Shown in pieces: positions 35,601 to 47,927 of a stretch of 64,000 nt of DNA (its first letter is position 1; each line of letters starts with the position of its first letter). The notes beneath the pieces were generated by a model that saw only the letters and a program-made list of their open reading frames with translations, searched no databases and was not told where the DNA came from. Position numbers and translations under genes: made by a program. Source of the stretch: Clavulina sp. PMI_390 (taxonomy: Eukaryota > Basidiomycota > Agaricomycetes > Cantharellales > Hydnaceae); the NCBI GenBank assembly GCA_015039315.1, contig WIDE01000024.1, positions 298,281 to 362,280 on the forward strand, written 5' to 3'.

Positions 35601-38600
35601 CGACTCAACATCAAGTCCGTTGTGGAAGGATTTGACATTGAGATGGTAGACGACGCCGCCCCATACGAATGCGCATAGATGGAGGATGAAGTGAGGGTGT
35701 TGCTGTTTGATGGCGGAGCAGAGAAGGAGCCTTGCCCTGTGCCCGTGGAGCCTTCGCTGTTCGTGCTAAGAGCACCGACACTCGCCCCACTAGCGCCAGT
35801 CCCAACAAGTCTCACAGTGCGGCCAGCTGCTCCTCCATCTGAAGACTGTAACATGCCATCCTCACCTACTGCCAGTGCAGATGACCCGCTCCCTCGGCTG
35901 TGCGTCGAGGGTGTAATTGTCCTCTCAAACAGAGGGGAAGCTGTTTGTCCAGGGCTTGAAGTAAAGGAAGACACGGTGTTGGGGGTCAACGAAGGCTCAG
36001 AGGAAATGGCAGGGGAGCGCGGCTGGATATACGAGGCTGTCTTGGAGAGGTTCTCTCTCCCTGTAGTCTTTCGTACCGGGATATCCAAGGATCCCCCGCG
36101 CGAGCTAGTCGTGACGCTTGCAGCAGCGGAAGAAAATGCCGCGGCATTGGCGACTGACGGCGAAGTGGCGGTAGGGCTCGGCGCGTTAGGATTCAGACTA
36201 CGATTGGACGACGTTGAGCCTGCTCGGAACGGATTTGTAATCTTCCCCGCACTAACAGAGCGATTAGCAGGCGCCTGGCGCTGGTCTCGCGATGAGGATG
36301 ATTGTGCTCCACTGCCGACCGTTGAAAGTAGCGCCGGAGTGGACGCGGCAGCGGCTCGACTCATTCCGCTCGCACCTCCATTCGTACTCGTATTCGCCAA
36401 GTTCTGAGCGCTATATCCACCCGCACCAGGGTTGAACGGATTCGGGCTGCGCGCAGGTACTCGCCCACCTCCGGTGGCGTTTCGGGCAAATATAGGAGTG
36501 CGAGGAGAGTCATCGGGGTACGCAGACGGGGGCTGACTTCCCATAGCGTCGTACGAACTGGTGGGAGACAGTGAAGGCCGTGTATCAGGACTATTAGGTC
36601 CTGATCCAGATCTGGAAGGCTCCGGTATTGTGAGGCGCCCGATGACGGGTGTGGTTGGGTCATCGCGACCTGAATCCGATGGACTCAAGGATTCGCCTCC
36701 TGTCCCCGTCTGGCTGAATGACGACCGAGTAGACTCCGCATCATAGAACACGTCTTCTGAGGGGGTCGAAAGAGTTGGTGAAGGTGCAGAATGACGCCCT
36801 GGAATATGACCATCAGGGGTTTCTGGATTGCTAGGCCTACGCATCGTGGTAGGACTGCTAACCAGTCGGAGAGTGTCATTGTTACCGAATGCGCCGTTGG
36901 AATCCAAGACCATAATCCCTTTTGCTGTTGACGAGGTCGCAGATGAAGCAACCGAGCTTTCAGATGTTCTCGGTTGTGATGAAGACCACACTGTACTGGC
37001 CTCTTGACTCGAAGACACACTCGGCCGCGATGGAGGTTGCAGCTGAGCATTGCTCTGGAGACTACTTTTGGCTGAGGTGGATCGATTCGCAGAGCCAAAA
37101 CGCTGCGTGTCGATGCCTAGTGCGGGGAAACGATCCTTTCTGGGAGAGATGGGGTTTGTGAAACCTTTGAAAGCCCCAGCAAAATCATCATTGTCCAGGA
37201 CACCCTTCATGGCCATGTCCCACTCTCTCAGCGGGGATGTACCATCAGCAGAGTGAGGGAGTTTCCTTGACCCATCAGCAAGAGGCACTGATAACTTGCT
37301 GATATCAACGGAGCCTACACTGGCACTCCGCCGTCGGTTCGCCACTGTTGCAGCAGATGATGCGTTTGTGGTGGGAGGACGAGCTACGGGTACGTAGTTT
37401 GCGGGGAACAAGGATGAGGATGGCTCTCCAGGGGTAGTACGGCCCTCAGTATTCTGAGGGGTTAGTACGGAGCTGTTGCTACTTTTGCTTGATGCTCTGC
37501 TGGATGTTCGAGTGCGGGGTCGAAGAGTGGCATTGTTCATGCTGGACGGTGGTGGTTTGGAGCTTGAAGGCGGAGGTCGAGGGGGCGCAGCACCTTCACT
37601 GGAGCTTGAGGATGCGAAAACGTCATCAGGATACCGGGCTGCCGCTGATATACCAGGGGGAAGAGGGGGAACTGGTGGTGGTTCGTTGGTGGGATCTGGC
37701 TGCAGGGAGGCCGTGAGTGAAAGCGCTCTACGCTTGTCCCGAACGCTCCCTGTGCTCATGAATGACTTTAAGAAAGTATTCGCTTTTGATCGAATGGAAG
37801 CCTGGCGGGAGCGTAGATGTAATTAATGATCATGCCCAAAATTTACGACGAGGATCAACCGTGTACCTTTTGAGTGTCCCGCTGTGCGGGAGAGCCTCCA
37901 CCAACGGGTTTATACGAAGATGGTGATGATTCCGAAGAGATTGGGGTATATCCACCACTTGTTTTTTGGAGTTTGTTGGAGGGAGTGCGGACGGTTGAGG
38001 CGATACCTGCAGCATCTTGCGGGGTGATGATTGAGAAGGACGAGGTTGAGGAGGTAGCGCGGTTGCGAGGATTGGATGCGGTAGGCGAGAGATAGTCTCT
38101 TGGATTGGGGGGGAACTGGGGTGAAGATGGTGATTCGCCAGGGATGTGCTCCTGAGTATTTGCTTTGCTGTTGGCGGCGGCAGCAGAACCGATCACTCCC
38201 CCTCGCTCCTTTGCTTTGCGGACAAGTGTTGCAAGGTCTGGGCTGCTCGCGGTGCCTGGGGACCGCAGGAGGCTTCTGCGCTTGGATGCATTGTCGGGCA
38301 GCGGAGGCACATTGACATTTGCGATGGCGGGGTCAACGGAAGAGGAATCAAAGCCATTGTCAGCTTGTCGTGCAGGATCGGCTGGAGAATTGCCCGCTAA
38401 GGGAGTCGGAGGGACGACAGTAGGGGTGGCAGGATGCATTTGGGCGCGAGAACGAGGCATGCTGCTGGACGACGAGGCAGCGAATGCGCCGTCAGCGGCA
38501 GGACTGGAGGTGGCGGAACGAGAGGCAAGAGTGGGAGTGACGACGCCGAGCCTGGATTCGTCGAGGCCACCTGCGCTGAGCAGGACAGTTTCGTCGTCTT

Positions 38601-38814
38601 TGAGAGCGTCCTCAAAGTTGCGGGAGACTCTGTTGCGGACTCGACGGGATTGCGCGCTGAGTGAGTCGGGGCCAGCAGCAGCAGCAGCAGCGCCCGTGGG
38701 GCTGGAGGCGGACGCCGAGCGAAACGATGATGGTGGCGGGAGAGTTGAGAACCGGTTCGAGGCGCTTGGAGGAGTTGCAGGCCCTTGGCTGGTAACAGGG
38801 CGCCTTGCCGACAT
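32678..38814 (-). CDS. Sec7-PH domain ARF guanine-nucleotide exchange factor (Syt1-like)
   Basis: Very large protein, about 1,850 residues. The first 1,100 or so are Ser/Pro/Thr-rich and disordered. Start at MSARRPVTSQGP; exon 1 ends RDTQK and the next exon resumes SFMSTGSVRDKRRAL. The Sec7 domain lies near 35410-34900: SFVSIEKMAEWLGG, FRHLCGKLFLRAETQQVDRI with the catalytic glutamate in the RAETQQ loop, QQFSARFWECNP, and after an intron VVHALTYSIMLLNTDLHIAD. A PH domain follows near 33950-33490: KEGMLCRKQFWETSKRR, NWMDVFVVISKGEFSMF, RPYCFVLTLASGAVYFFQAG, ELVSEWVSTCNYWA. A coiled coil and a disordered tail end the protein. The order matches fungal Syt1/EFA6-type GEFs, which activate Arf GTPases at Golgi or plasma membrane. 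Confidence 0.85.
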
Positions 38815-39723
38815 TTCGCACTCTCTCTCGCTCGCTCGTACTGCTTGCTCGTCTCCGTTCCACTGGAATAGGGCCTCAGTCACACCGACTGTCACTCAAT
38901 ATCAAAACCCTAATTTTACACGTCTTTGGTTGGCCAAACACTCCATTTGCGCGTCTCATGTCGCTTTTTGTCTGCACAAAGCATGGCGCGCACACTATAT
39001 CTCTATGCAGCTTAACCTAAACCGTTGCCCACGACAAAATCGAGGAACGCGGAAACAGGTGTGCCGATGCGGACTGGGAAAATCTCGAGGAAATGGAACG
39101 GTGACACAGTAATTATTCTTGAACGGTGAGCATGGAAACGGCGGTCAGGCACCCCCGTACACAAGAACATGGTACTATATAAAGTGCAACATAAACCGCG
39201 GGCGCAATGTTGGCCAGCAGCAGGATTTACCGAACTTGAACGGGGTACAGGGTGAAGCTCAGATTTCTCGGCGAGACTCCGTTCCGGAGATGCGCGTCAG
39301 ATCGATCCAATTTGGCATGACCTCCCTAGCGCACAGTAATTGTACAGGTTAGCGCCACTAGTATGAAAGCCAACTACGTGGGGCGGTGATACAAGTCCAA
39401 GTGACGTTGTGATGCTGGGAGGAAGGACGGCAGGTAGAAGTTTATCCAAAGTTTATGGGCAATCATTTCAAACTGCAACGACACCTTCTATAAACCCATA
39501 CGAACGGTATGATTAGGGACAATTATTCTCATGAAAGAAATCTACAAAGCATCTCAAACTTACCTGATGTCCCACGCTCCTTCTGTCAATTCAGCGGCGA
39601 GACGCTTTCACAAACAACAGCGGCAAACTTCTACGATCTCTTTGAGTCTAGATCTTGTATAACTGCATCTAGAGAGTCTCTAATTGACTCCACACGAGCT
39701 CCCTGTGGTGGGGGATGGTGAGA
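38815..39723. other. 908-bp intergenic region upstream of the Sec7-GEF
   Basis: Holds the promoter of the Sec7-PH gene and the 3' end of the 81-aa gene. The first 80 bp are rich in CTCTCGCTCG-type pyrimidine repeats, a common feature of fungal 5' leaders. Short open frames further out have no recognisable content. I see no tRNA. Confidence 0.45.
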
Positions 39724-39969
39724 TCACAATAGTCCGGGTTCAGTAACGAAGGCTCTCACAGTGTCATCAATGTCCCCAGATGAGGCAGTTTGCAGAGCTA
39801 TACGCGCAGATTGAGCAAAGTCGCGAGAACGAACAAGGCTATCGTCGTCGACAGGTGCGTCATTCTGTCCCAGAGGCGGTAACAAGCCAGCCAGATCGAT
39901 GTTACGCGTTTTAAGATTCTCGACATCGGATTTTGCACTGCTAAGTGATAAGTTCTTTTGTGGGGCCAT
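39724..39969 (-). CDS. 81-residue hypothetical protein
   Basis: Single-exon frame starting MAPQKNLSLSSAKSDVENLK and ending FVTEPGLL. It has the balanced, amphipathic composition of a real small protein: heptad-like spacing in VRSRDFAQSARIALQTAS, which should form a helix, and an acidic APVDDDS turn before it. No homologue is recognised; a small complex subunit is possible but unproven. It is divergent from the large membrane-protein gene with 214 bp between starts, an arrangement that favours a true gene. Short length keeps the confidence moderate. Confidence 0.5.
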   Translation of the reverse strand: MAPQKNLSLSSAKSDVENLKTRNIDLAGLLPPLGQNDAPVDDDSLVRSRDFAQSARIALQTASSGDIDDTVRAFVTEPGLL

Positions 39970-40183
39970 GATGATCAGATTTAGGCGGTCGTGTGCAGTA
40001 AGTGGGCAGGACGAAAGGGATGTTGTGTTGTTTACACGATGTTTGTACACACTTCGGCACCGAAGACAACATAGCCACGTTCTCCCTCACCACAACCCGG
40101 ATCTAGCCTGAGCGCGTCAAGGCTCTGTTTGGTGACCGCGTTTTGCCAACCCAGCGCGCGTTTTCTGGACTGGGTGCGCATTC
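39970..40183. promoter_or_regulatory. Divergent promoter, 81-aa gene / TPxxPGGW protein gene
   Basis: 214 bp between the two start codons, without a recognised element. Confidence 0.4.
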
Positions 40184-43100
40184 ATGGACAGTCTTTGGTC
40201 GGCAGGGTCGACAAGTCTCTTTCGCGCCGACACCCTGAGCATGTTTCCTCGGACGCGCGTGGTGCGCAACAGCGACACGCTGACCACTTCATCCACCACC
40301 AATCCTTCTGCACACGCTCCTGGCCCAAGGTCCAACAACGATAACCTCGAATATGATCGAGCCTCCTCTGCTGCTGAACCCTCATCGTCTTCGTCTTCGC
40401 GCAGACGAACTCCTGGCTCCAACGGGATTGGCATGGCCAACATGGGTCGCGCTCAGGATTATAACAACCTAGCACGCGCCTCTACGTCTAGCACCAGCTC
40501 TGATTCCACCACCGTCGCTGATCGTTTGCGGGAGGTGACAAAAAGAATATCCCCTGTCAACAACATATCCCCTCCCAAGTCCTCCCAGCTCTCCCTCCAG
40601 GCCCAGCCCTCTGTCCCTCGTCGACTCTTTGATCTGGACACTGTTTCGGAGGCCGGAACCGTGCGCGGCGGTGTCGACGACGAGGAAGCTCGGAGGGAGA
40701 AGGAGAGCCTCCCTCCCCTACCATCCGACCTCGACTCAGACTTTGACAGCATTTCACGCAAACCATATCCAATGAAGAGCAACGCTCGCCCTGCAACCGG
40801 CTCGGACAGATTTAGGGCATTTATAGCCACTCTTGACGATGACGATACACCTAATAACCAGCGAAACCCTCCCACCACCCCTCCAAGGACTCGTGTACGG
40901 ACACAGTCTTTTCCTCCCCCACAACAATCAGCATCCAAGAAAGCCACGCTTTCAGATGAGGAGGTGGACTCAATAGTGTCCAAGCAAATATGTAGGTTAC
41001 CTCTCGATTCTGATCCAGGGCATACACTAACCCACCCTCAAAGCTGAAACATTTTCTGTACGGCGATCCATGACACCCTCAATCGCTATTCTACGTGCTC
41101 GTTTGGATGAAGACGCTTCTCAAAGTGAATGTATGTGTCGACCTTGTTCATGACCAGTATCTCTCCTGACCTCTTCCTTCAGATACAACCGAAGAATCGC
41201 CAGTAAAACCGAGGAAACCCTTGATCGCGCATCTCGATGCTGCGAACTTGAGCGGGGAATGTGAGGAATCTCTTATGCGACCGCTTTTGAACCTGTCATA
41301 CCCTTACGCAACACCCTTCTCATGCAGTGTCTAACCCAACTCCCCATCGCTCCTTCGCCCGTGGGGGCCCATTCACTACGAGTACCCCACGCGGGAGGCA
41401 TGAGCGGGATGCCGATGTACTCTCTGACCAGAGCTCCATCATGTTTTCCCCCTTCCGACCTCCGCTCTCCTCCACTCTTCGTCCTCCCAGCCCCACCCCA
41501 GCCAGAGGACCAACCCCACAACCAAAGCTCGTAGTGACGAAGAGGCGGCGGATTAGCCTCCAGCCTAATGGTGCCTCGCGTCCAGCTGAAGACACCTTTG
41601 ACGAAGGATCGGAAGATGGGAGTAGCGCCAGCGAAATAGAAGTTGAATTGATCTCTGCTGTCGACCCAACGGAGGCCTCGATCTACGTACCTCGGAATAA
41701 CACTCGAAGTGATGCTCATATTTCGACGACATCGACCACTTCTTCTTCCACTGCCCATACGCTTCGTCTACGCCAGTCTCCCTCACCCCAGCTCGCCAAT
41801 TCCCAGCGCAGTGCAGCTTCGAACACATCCCATCGCTCGCGGAAGTCCCCCTCTCCTCAGCTGGCAAACAGCCAAGCGCAGCCTGGACTATCTTCCTCGC
41901 GACAATCCGGTACATCGTCTTTCAATTCCAGTCACTTAAGACGCGGCACGCGAGATGCTCCTATCAGCATTGCAGATTCCAGCGTTCCTGAGGATACGGA
42001 GCCATCCGGCGAATCGAGTCTCACAGAAGGCCGAAGTGATGCTCAACCAGGCCAGATTTCACTGCGCGAGGAGCTGGAGCGCTCTCTTGGTGGATTGAAC
42101 AGATCACAGCAGTCTACGGCAGAGGATGTGCCCGTGTCCTCGACGTCCGTTCAGCCTATTGACGATCGTAGTATCTCAAGGTCTGAGTCCTGGAGAGTTG
42201 GTGAGTGTTGCAATGTCGACTCCGTCTCCATTTTGCTTACATCCTTGACATTTAGAATATGATGCGTACCTCAAGAGCAAGGCCGAGGCGCGAGCGCAAG
42301 AGTCGTCTGTCAATGTGGATCAATCTACTAGCTCCGTCGCGCCTTCATTCTCTCAGCGACCATCCACGCCTCCCTCCACCACGATACCTCTCCCCCCGTC
42401 TCCTTCTATCATGAATTCTCCATCCCGCCTATCTTCCAAACGTGATCTCGACCTCCTGAGGCAGATTTCTCCGAAAAAGCGTCCAGCTGCGGCTGCAGCC
42501 CAATCCCACCAGGGCGACGAATCGGAGGAAGAGCGAGCTCGCACCGAATCATTCGAGACCTCGTCGCGAGAAGGGACACCCACCAAAGAGTCCTTTTACT
42601 CTCTACCTCAGAGCGACGCCTCCCGAACTCAAGACAAGACCCCACAAACCCGTCGATCCGATACCCCTGCTACCACTATCCCCAATAACGATAGCGACCT
42701 TGAAGAACCGTCACAGATATCATTTTCCAAAGCTTCGATGTCGTTTGCCACCCCGCCACGGCCGCGTCCTGGTCATCATTCGCGTAAGAACGGCACGTCG
42801 GCTTCCCAGCGGGCGACCGAGTTACCTGAATTGCCCAGCCTACCGGGGACACCTGACGGCTCACCTGTGGCTGTTCGAACCTCTGCTTCTAGTCGTACTG
42901 CTGATAAAGGCAAAGGCAAGGACAGACCTGGATCGTTTGATCAAGGCTGGGCTTTCCCCGTCTCTCCCTCAGAAGGCAGCCCGGTTGCTGGCGCTGATGC
43001 CCAGCCTGCGAATGAGTCGCTCGTCAACGAAGAGATAGTAGCAGCAGAAACGCCACGGAATGAAACCCCTACACCTGTACCAAATTTTGTTGGGACGCAA

Positions 43101-44616
43101 TCACATCCCAAGACTCCGCGGCCGCCAGGGGCGTGGGCTGATACTCCCGTCCCCCAACAGCGCACAGCGTTTGATCGACTGCCTATATCCGATGATGTCG
43201 ATAACTCACTACCTACCTTGACACCAAACACTCGCTACCCACAAACTCCCGCTCCCCCAGGAGGATGGAACTTCCGAGACCCTGTTACCCCCATCGCTGC
43301 ACCCAACTTTGGGGGCGGAGCGGGAGCAGGAGACGAGACGTTCGTGCCCAAGACCCCTGCTTTCCCTGGTGGTTGGAATCGTTCGGGTTTGACACCAGGG
43401 AACACCTCGTTACGAAAGGGGATACTCAAAGTTCGGTTTGATGAATCGAGCTTTGCGGATGGGACATTCAATAATCTGAGCGGTGCCAGCGACGCCAGAG
43501 AATTACCTGACAACTTTACTCTTGGGGAGAATGGGGCTATCGCTGGGCATCCACATGGGCACTCGAGGAAGGGTCTTCCAGATTCTTTCCACTCTACAAG
43601 CAACGCCAATGGAGGCAATGAAGCGGAGGATGGGAGCGAGATAGTGACGAAGTCACCAGGTGGTACTGTGCGCAAACGACGGACTCGTTTGAGAATGGTG
43701 GACGAATTTGGGAACGCTGTTGAGCCGCTTGAGGCTGAAGATGAGGAGACAGTCCTTGCTCCACCAGAAGCCGATGATTATCAGCCTGCCGCTCCGGATG
43801 AGATTGCTGGACTTCGTCGTGTGGCAAGGACGATCCCACAATTGGCTAAAGAATTTTCAGATGATAGGTAAGCCTCCCAGCCTAGCATATCATATTGCGA
43901 GGGATTACTGACAATGTGTTTCACCCAGTGTATCGATGACCGCGCCTGTACCCATCACATCCCTCGGCGATCAACTCGACGCGCAGCAGAAGCTCCAACG
44001 ACTGCAATTTGCGACTGACGCGGGACGGTCGGAGAGGAATCATCTGCGACGTCAACTACAGCTTGCTGATGCTGACACAACCGCCGTCTTGGATGAGCTT
44101 GCCAAGCTGCAACAAGCCACCCAGGACTCCTCCAGCTCGAGCGCTCCTTCATCTCGTCGCTCACGATACACCTGGCGTCGAATATTCTTTATTTTCCTAT
44201 TCCTCCTCCTGCAACTAGCTGCCGTCTTTGTCTTTTCCTCACGGTATGTCATGGATGTTATTTGAGGGTAAGACTGCTGGCTGACATTTCATGTTCTTAG
44301 ATGGGGAGCCTCGCGTGCGCAACGCCATTTCCTAGACACTTATTATAACAACCCCTTCTACCCAGCGCTATACTCTCCTCTCCACCCTCACCGCACCAGC
44401 CAGTTATGGAAGCTTCTCAACACCATAACTGGCTTTTCGGCCCCTGCGTTACCTCCCCCTCCATCACACACCTTTTTCGGGCTGATCCCTCGCGCCTCCG
44501 TCCCCCCTCAGTTGCTTAAAGTAATTGACGGGGTAACCCGCTTCTTCGACACCGATCTGTTATCTTCCATTCTGGACCCCGAAGTTGGGGGCGGAGGGGT
44601 GATTGTTCCTTCATGA
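40184..44616 (+). CDS. Large disordered protein with TPxxPGGW repeats and a C-terminal membrane segment
   Basis: About 1,350 residues, about seven exons, start MDSLWSAGSTSLFRAD. Most of it is Ser/Pro/Thr-rich and disordered. Near 43110-43380 three related motifs recur: HPKTPRPPGAWADTP, YPQTPAPPGGWNFRDP and VPKTPAFPGGWNRSG. After them come LRKGILKVRFDESSF and a conserved-looking basic block RKRRTRLRMVDEFGNAVEPL. A coiled coil near 43980-44110 (LDAQQKLQRLQFATDAGRSE) precedes one membrane helix, RRIFFIFLFLLLQLAAVFVF, with about 110 residues after it. The topology is a long N-terminal arm, a coiled coil and a single anchor. It suggests a nuclear-envelope, spindle-pole or ER-anchored scaffold, but I recognise no named family. 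Confidence 0.75.
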
Positions 44617-45016
44617 CGCGCCACCCAATCTCTTGACACGTAACCCTGGTCATATTTGACGCCCTTTTTGTTATTTGTTCCAATCTTGATTTCTACACTT
44701 TTTGCGTAACTTATTTGCTGTTTTATTTGCTTTTGTCAGTTTCGTCAAACTACTACTTTGTCGCCAATCCCAACTTCTTCAGGCGTCCAGTATCTTGGAT
44801 CGCATTCATGTCATGTTCATGTCGCCTCGCAATGCCCAAGTTATGCAGTATATGAGCCTGCTCCGAATCAAACACTCTGTTCCTCTTTCTCACCTTCAAT
44901 TTACGGCGGTGAAGTTGTGTCTCAGACTACTACGGGACAAGAACGGTTGCAATCAATTAGAAATACAACGAGGCATATGTTGCTACGACATGATGGGTCG
45001 TATCAAAGCAGTCGAA
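44617..45016. other. Convergent 3' intergenic region
   Basis: About 400 bp between the stops of the TPxxPGGW gene (+) and the next minus-strand gene. T-rich; no gene seen. Confidence 0.5.
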
Positions 45017-45881
45017 TCAATTTTGAGCACTGGTTGAAGAGTCAAAAGCTACTTCCTTCGTCAAATCTGCATTGAGCTGGGCGGGCTGCACACGATATTG
45101 GCGCGATTCATCTAGCCACTTGAGCCCGTACAACGTGCTTAACACCGTCGTCAAAAACATCGGGGCATGTATCCAGCGAGTCTCGTGGGTAGGAGCCCCA
45201 AGGAAGCAGAATTGAATCTGCTCAAAGAGCAAGACCCCCGCAATGAGGCGGAGAGGGGTGGAGGAACGTCCCGGCTTGGCTTGGGTACTTTGGAGGTAGG
45301 GATGAGAGAGGCAGCAACAATGCCTACTTCTACCAGCAGAAGGGCTGTGGGAGTGTCAAATAGACTGTGCTCGATACCATGAGGCTGAGGCGATCCTGGG
45401 GTGAGCGTTATATCTGAGACTCACGAGTCAGCATCAATGTCGTATACTGTGCAAATAAATCAAACGATCACCTTTACGGTGGGATGGTAGTTCGAGGAAA
45501 TAGTGCGAGAGTCCCGCAGCCATCACGCTTGCGAGATCTAATGGTGATGCTTTCGGTTTGGCAACACTACTATACCAAGCAGTGACGGCAATACCTGTTC
45601 CATTCGAAGTGGATATTGATAATCGAAGAGGGTCGCAAGGAGAAATACTTACTGAGCGCAAGCACACCGACGAGGGAGTGTGAATAGGGATAATCATTAG
45701 AGTAGGGGAAGCACCCGCGAGCTTCCAGTGTGGTGTTATAACGGAAGGACTCGATGCCAAGGATGGCGTTTACGAAGAAGGCTGCATCAGGGATTGATCC
45801 TGCCAAGGCAAGGACCCAAAGCGGGACATTTGGTGATACGGTCTTCCGGGCGAAGGCAGGGGCAAAGTGTGCGATCCACAT
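45017..45881 (-). CDS. Polytopic membrane protein of a bacterial-type transmembrane family
   Basis: About 250 residues, three exons. Start MWIAHFAPAFARKTVSPNVP, then LWVLALAGSIPDAAFFVNAI and LGIESFR, CFPYSNDYPYSHSLVGVLAL. After an intron come AVTAWYSSVAKPKASPLDLA and SVMAAGLSHYFLELPSHRK. The last exon starts DITLTPGSPQPHGIEHSLFD and holds further hydrophobic segments. The order HFAPAFxxK, PLWxLxxAxxxPD, GIE, YSHSL and SHYFLELPSH resembles a bacterial membrane family distantly like membrane-bound metal-dependent hydrolases. The histidines and aspartates in HF, PD, SHS and SHYF could be ligands (inference). Divergent from RACK1 with about 540 bp between starts. Confidence 0.7.
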
Positions 45882-46425
45882 CTTGTCGTCTCACTACTTC
45901 TGGATCCATCATGGAAGGGTCAGCATTTATACTTAGGATACAGGGATGACAGGGCGACGATGTCATTGAGCCACTTTCTCGATTCTGGAGTGGCGGCTCT
46001 GAGGACTCATAGAGTTCCGAGGTCGCATGCGATGACATGGGATGTGTGGTTCCTGAGCAACCCAAGACTAGCCATACTTAGACTGTCACTTGACGTCCTC
46101 TTATTCGCGGACGAGACAACCACCATGTGAGTTATGGAATAGAGGGTAATGGGCCAAATCTCATGTCGGACAGCAAAAGGTAATATGGTATGGTCCATCT
46201 GACATCATGATCACAAGATTCAGGATAGGGGTCGTAGTGTTGGGAGTTTACACTTCACTTCTAGAGTGAGGAGGAAGACATCTCATAGCAAGCGTACTAG
46301 TGAGGAAGCTGGTAACAGATAAATTCCGCTACTTGAGACGGGTTGCGCGTGGAGAATAAGCGCTACAGTTCCCAGCAGGCGCAAACAAACCAAGCACGTG
46401 ACAACTACACCTTCTCAAACACACC
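45882..46425. promoter_or_regulatory. Divergent region upstream of RACK1
   Basis: About 540 bp between the membrane-protein start (-) and the RACK1 start (+). The RACK1 leader contains pyrimidine-rich stretches (ACCTTCTC), as expected for a highly expressed translation gene. No other gene seen. Confidence 0.45.
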
Positions 46426-47927
46426 ATGGAATCTCTTCGCTTTTTGGGAACGCTTGAGGGTATGAGATTCCATCACGTTAGAAGAGAATTCGATCGATAC
46501 TGACCTTGAATCATATTAGGCCACAAGGGTTGGTCCAATTTTGACGATTTCTTAACGCTGTGCAAAGAATCTTGACCGTGTATTATCTTCGATGGCTTGT
46601 ATAGGATGGGTCACTGGTGCGTTTTCTTCAACTAAGATGCTCAGTGAAAGATTCGGCTCCTAATAATATGCGTTCAGCCATTGCCTCCTCTTCTGAGAAC
46701 CCCGATTTGCTGTTGACTGCCTCGCGTGGTATGCACCTGTTGATTCGCACCCAATCGACGATATTCTAAGAAACTGTACTTCAGACAAGACCATCATTGT
46801 CTGGCAGCTAACAAGGTCCGAGTCCGAGTATGGTCGCCCGAAGAAGATTCTCCATGGCCACAACCACTTCGTCTCCGACATTGTCATCTCCTCTGACGGT
46901 CAATTCGCCCTTTCCTCCTCATGGGACCACACCCTCCGCCTGTGGGACCTGAACACTGGTCTCACCACCCGCCAGTTCATTGGCCACACCGCCGATGTTC
47001 TCTCTGTTTCTTTCTCCGCCGACAACAGGCAAATTGTTTCTGGTTCCCGCGATCGCACCATCAAGCTGTGGAACACCCTTGGCGAGTGCAAGTTTGACAT
47101 CAAGGAGGAGGGCCACACCGAGTGGTAGGCCTCATATTTATCTTCCTAATGATGTCGCTCCCCGCCTGACTCGTAGATTGTAGGGTCTCGTGCGTCCGTT
47201 TCAGCCCCAACTCGCAAAACCCTGTCATCGTCTCTGCTGGCTGGGACAAGGTTGTGAAGGTGAGCTAATCTCAAATTTTGATGCTCGGTCGACCCCAGCG
47301 TCGATCGAAGTGATGCTACACCAATATTTGCTACTTCAGAGGCATACGCCGATGAGACCATACTAAATCACCAAGATCTCTGATCTCATCCCTCAACTCT
47401 TCGCTCTATGACTGGTTACTAATCATTTATACGTCCTTGTAGGTCTGGGAGCTGTCCAAGTGCAAGCTGAGGACAAACCACTACGGCCACACTGGCTACA
47501 TCAACACCGTCTCCGTCTCTCCTGATGGATCCCTCGCTGCCTCTGGTGGCAAGGACGGTATCACCATGCTTTGGGACCTCAACGATGGCAAGCACCTCTA
47601 CTCACTGGAGGCTGGAAACACCGTCAATGCCCTTGTCTTCTCTCCCAACCGATACTGGCTGTGCGCTGCAACTGCTGGCTGCATCAAGATCTTCGATCTC
47701 GAGAGCAAGTGAGTCCTGGACTATAGTCTTGTCGAATTGATTATATCGTATCTAACCTTCGACCTCCAACTAGGTCCATCGTTGATGAGCTCAAGCCTGA
47801 CTTCGTTGACGTTGGCAAGAACTCGAAGGAGCCCGAGTGTGTCTCCCTCGCCTGGTCGAACGATGGGCAGACCCTGTTCGGTGGCTTCACCGACAACCTT
47901 GTCCGCGTCTGGACCGTCAGCGCATAA
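46426..47927 (+). CDS. RACK1: RACK1 / Asc1 / Cpc2, Gbeta-like 40S ribosomal scaffold
   Basis: Seven-bladed WD40 protein on the head of the 40S ribosomal subunit, linking kinases to translation. At least six introns. The first exons are tiny: [15 protein letters not shown] and WVT are joined across introns at 46460 onward. Blades: LLLTASR spliced to [80 protein letters not shown] then DKVVK spliced to [47 protein letters not shown], and [16 protein letters not shown] at the C-terminus. The intron at 47260-47442 (183 nt) is far longer than the others and carries the U24 snoRNA. Codon use is biased toward C-ending codons, as in highly expressed fungal genes. Confidence 0.96.
47304..47390 (+). 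ncRNA. SNORD24: Box C/D snoRNA U24 (snR24/SNORD24) in a RACK1 intron
   Basis: Within intron 47260-47442. C box GTGATGC at 47310-47316; D' region CTTCAGA ending at 47340; C'-like CGATGAGA near 47349-47356; D box CTGA at 47380-47383. The guide before D' (ATATTTGCTACT) is complementary to the universal large-subunit rRNA segment AGTAGCAAATAT. The guide before D (TCACCAAGATC) is complementary to GATCTTGGTGA-like sequence just upstream of it in the same rRNA. Both guides and their order match U24, which directs 2'-O-methylation of 25S/28S rRNA. In budding yeast U24 is likewise encoded in the intron of the RACK1 gene ASC1. The C box deviates by one base from RUGAUGA. Exact ends are estimated. Confidence 0.9.

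Noticed and set aside
35679..39112. Long plus-strand open frames (242 and 315 codons) opposite the Sec7-GEF
   Set aside because: They are antisense shadows of the Ser/Pro-rich coding sequence, with compositional bias and no family motif.
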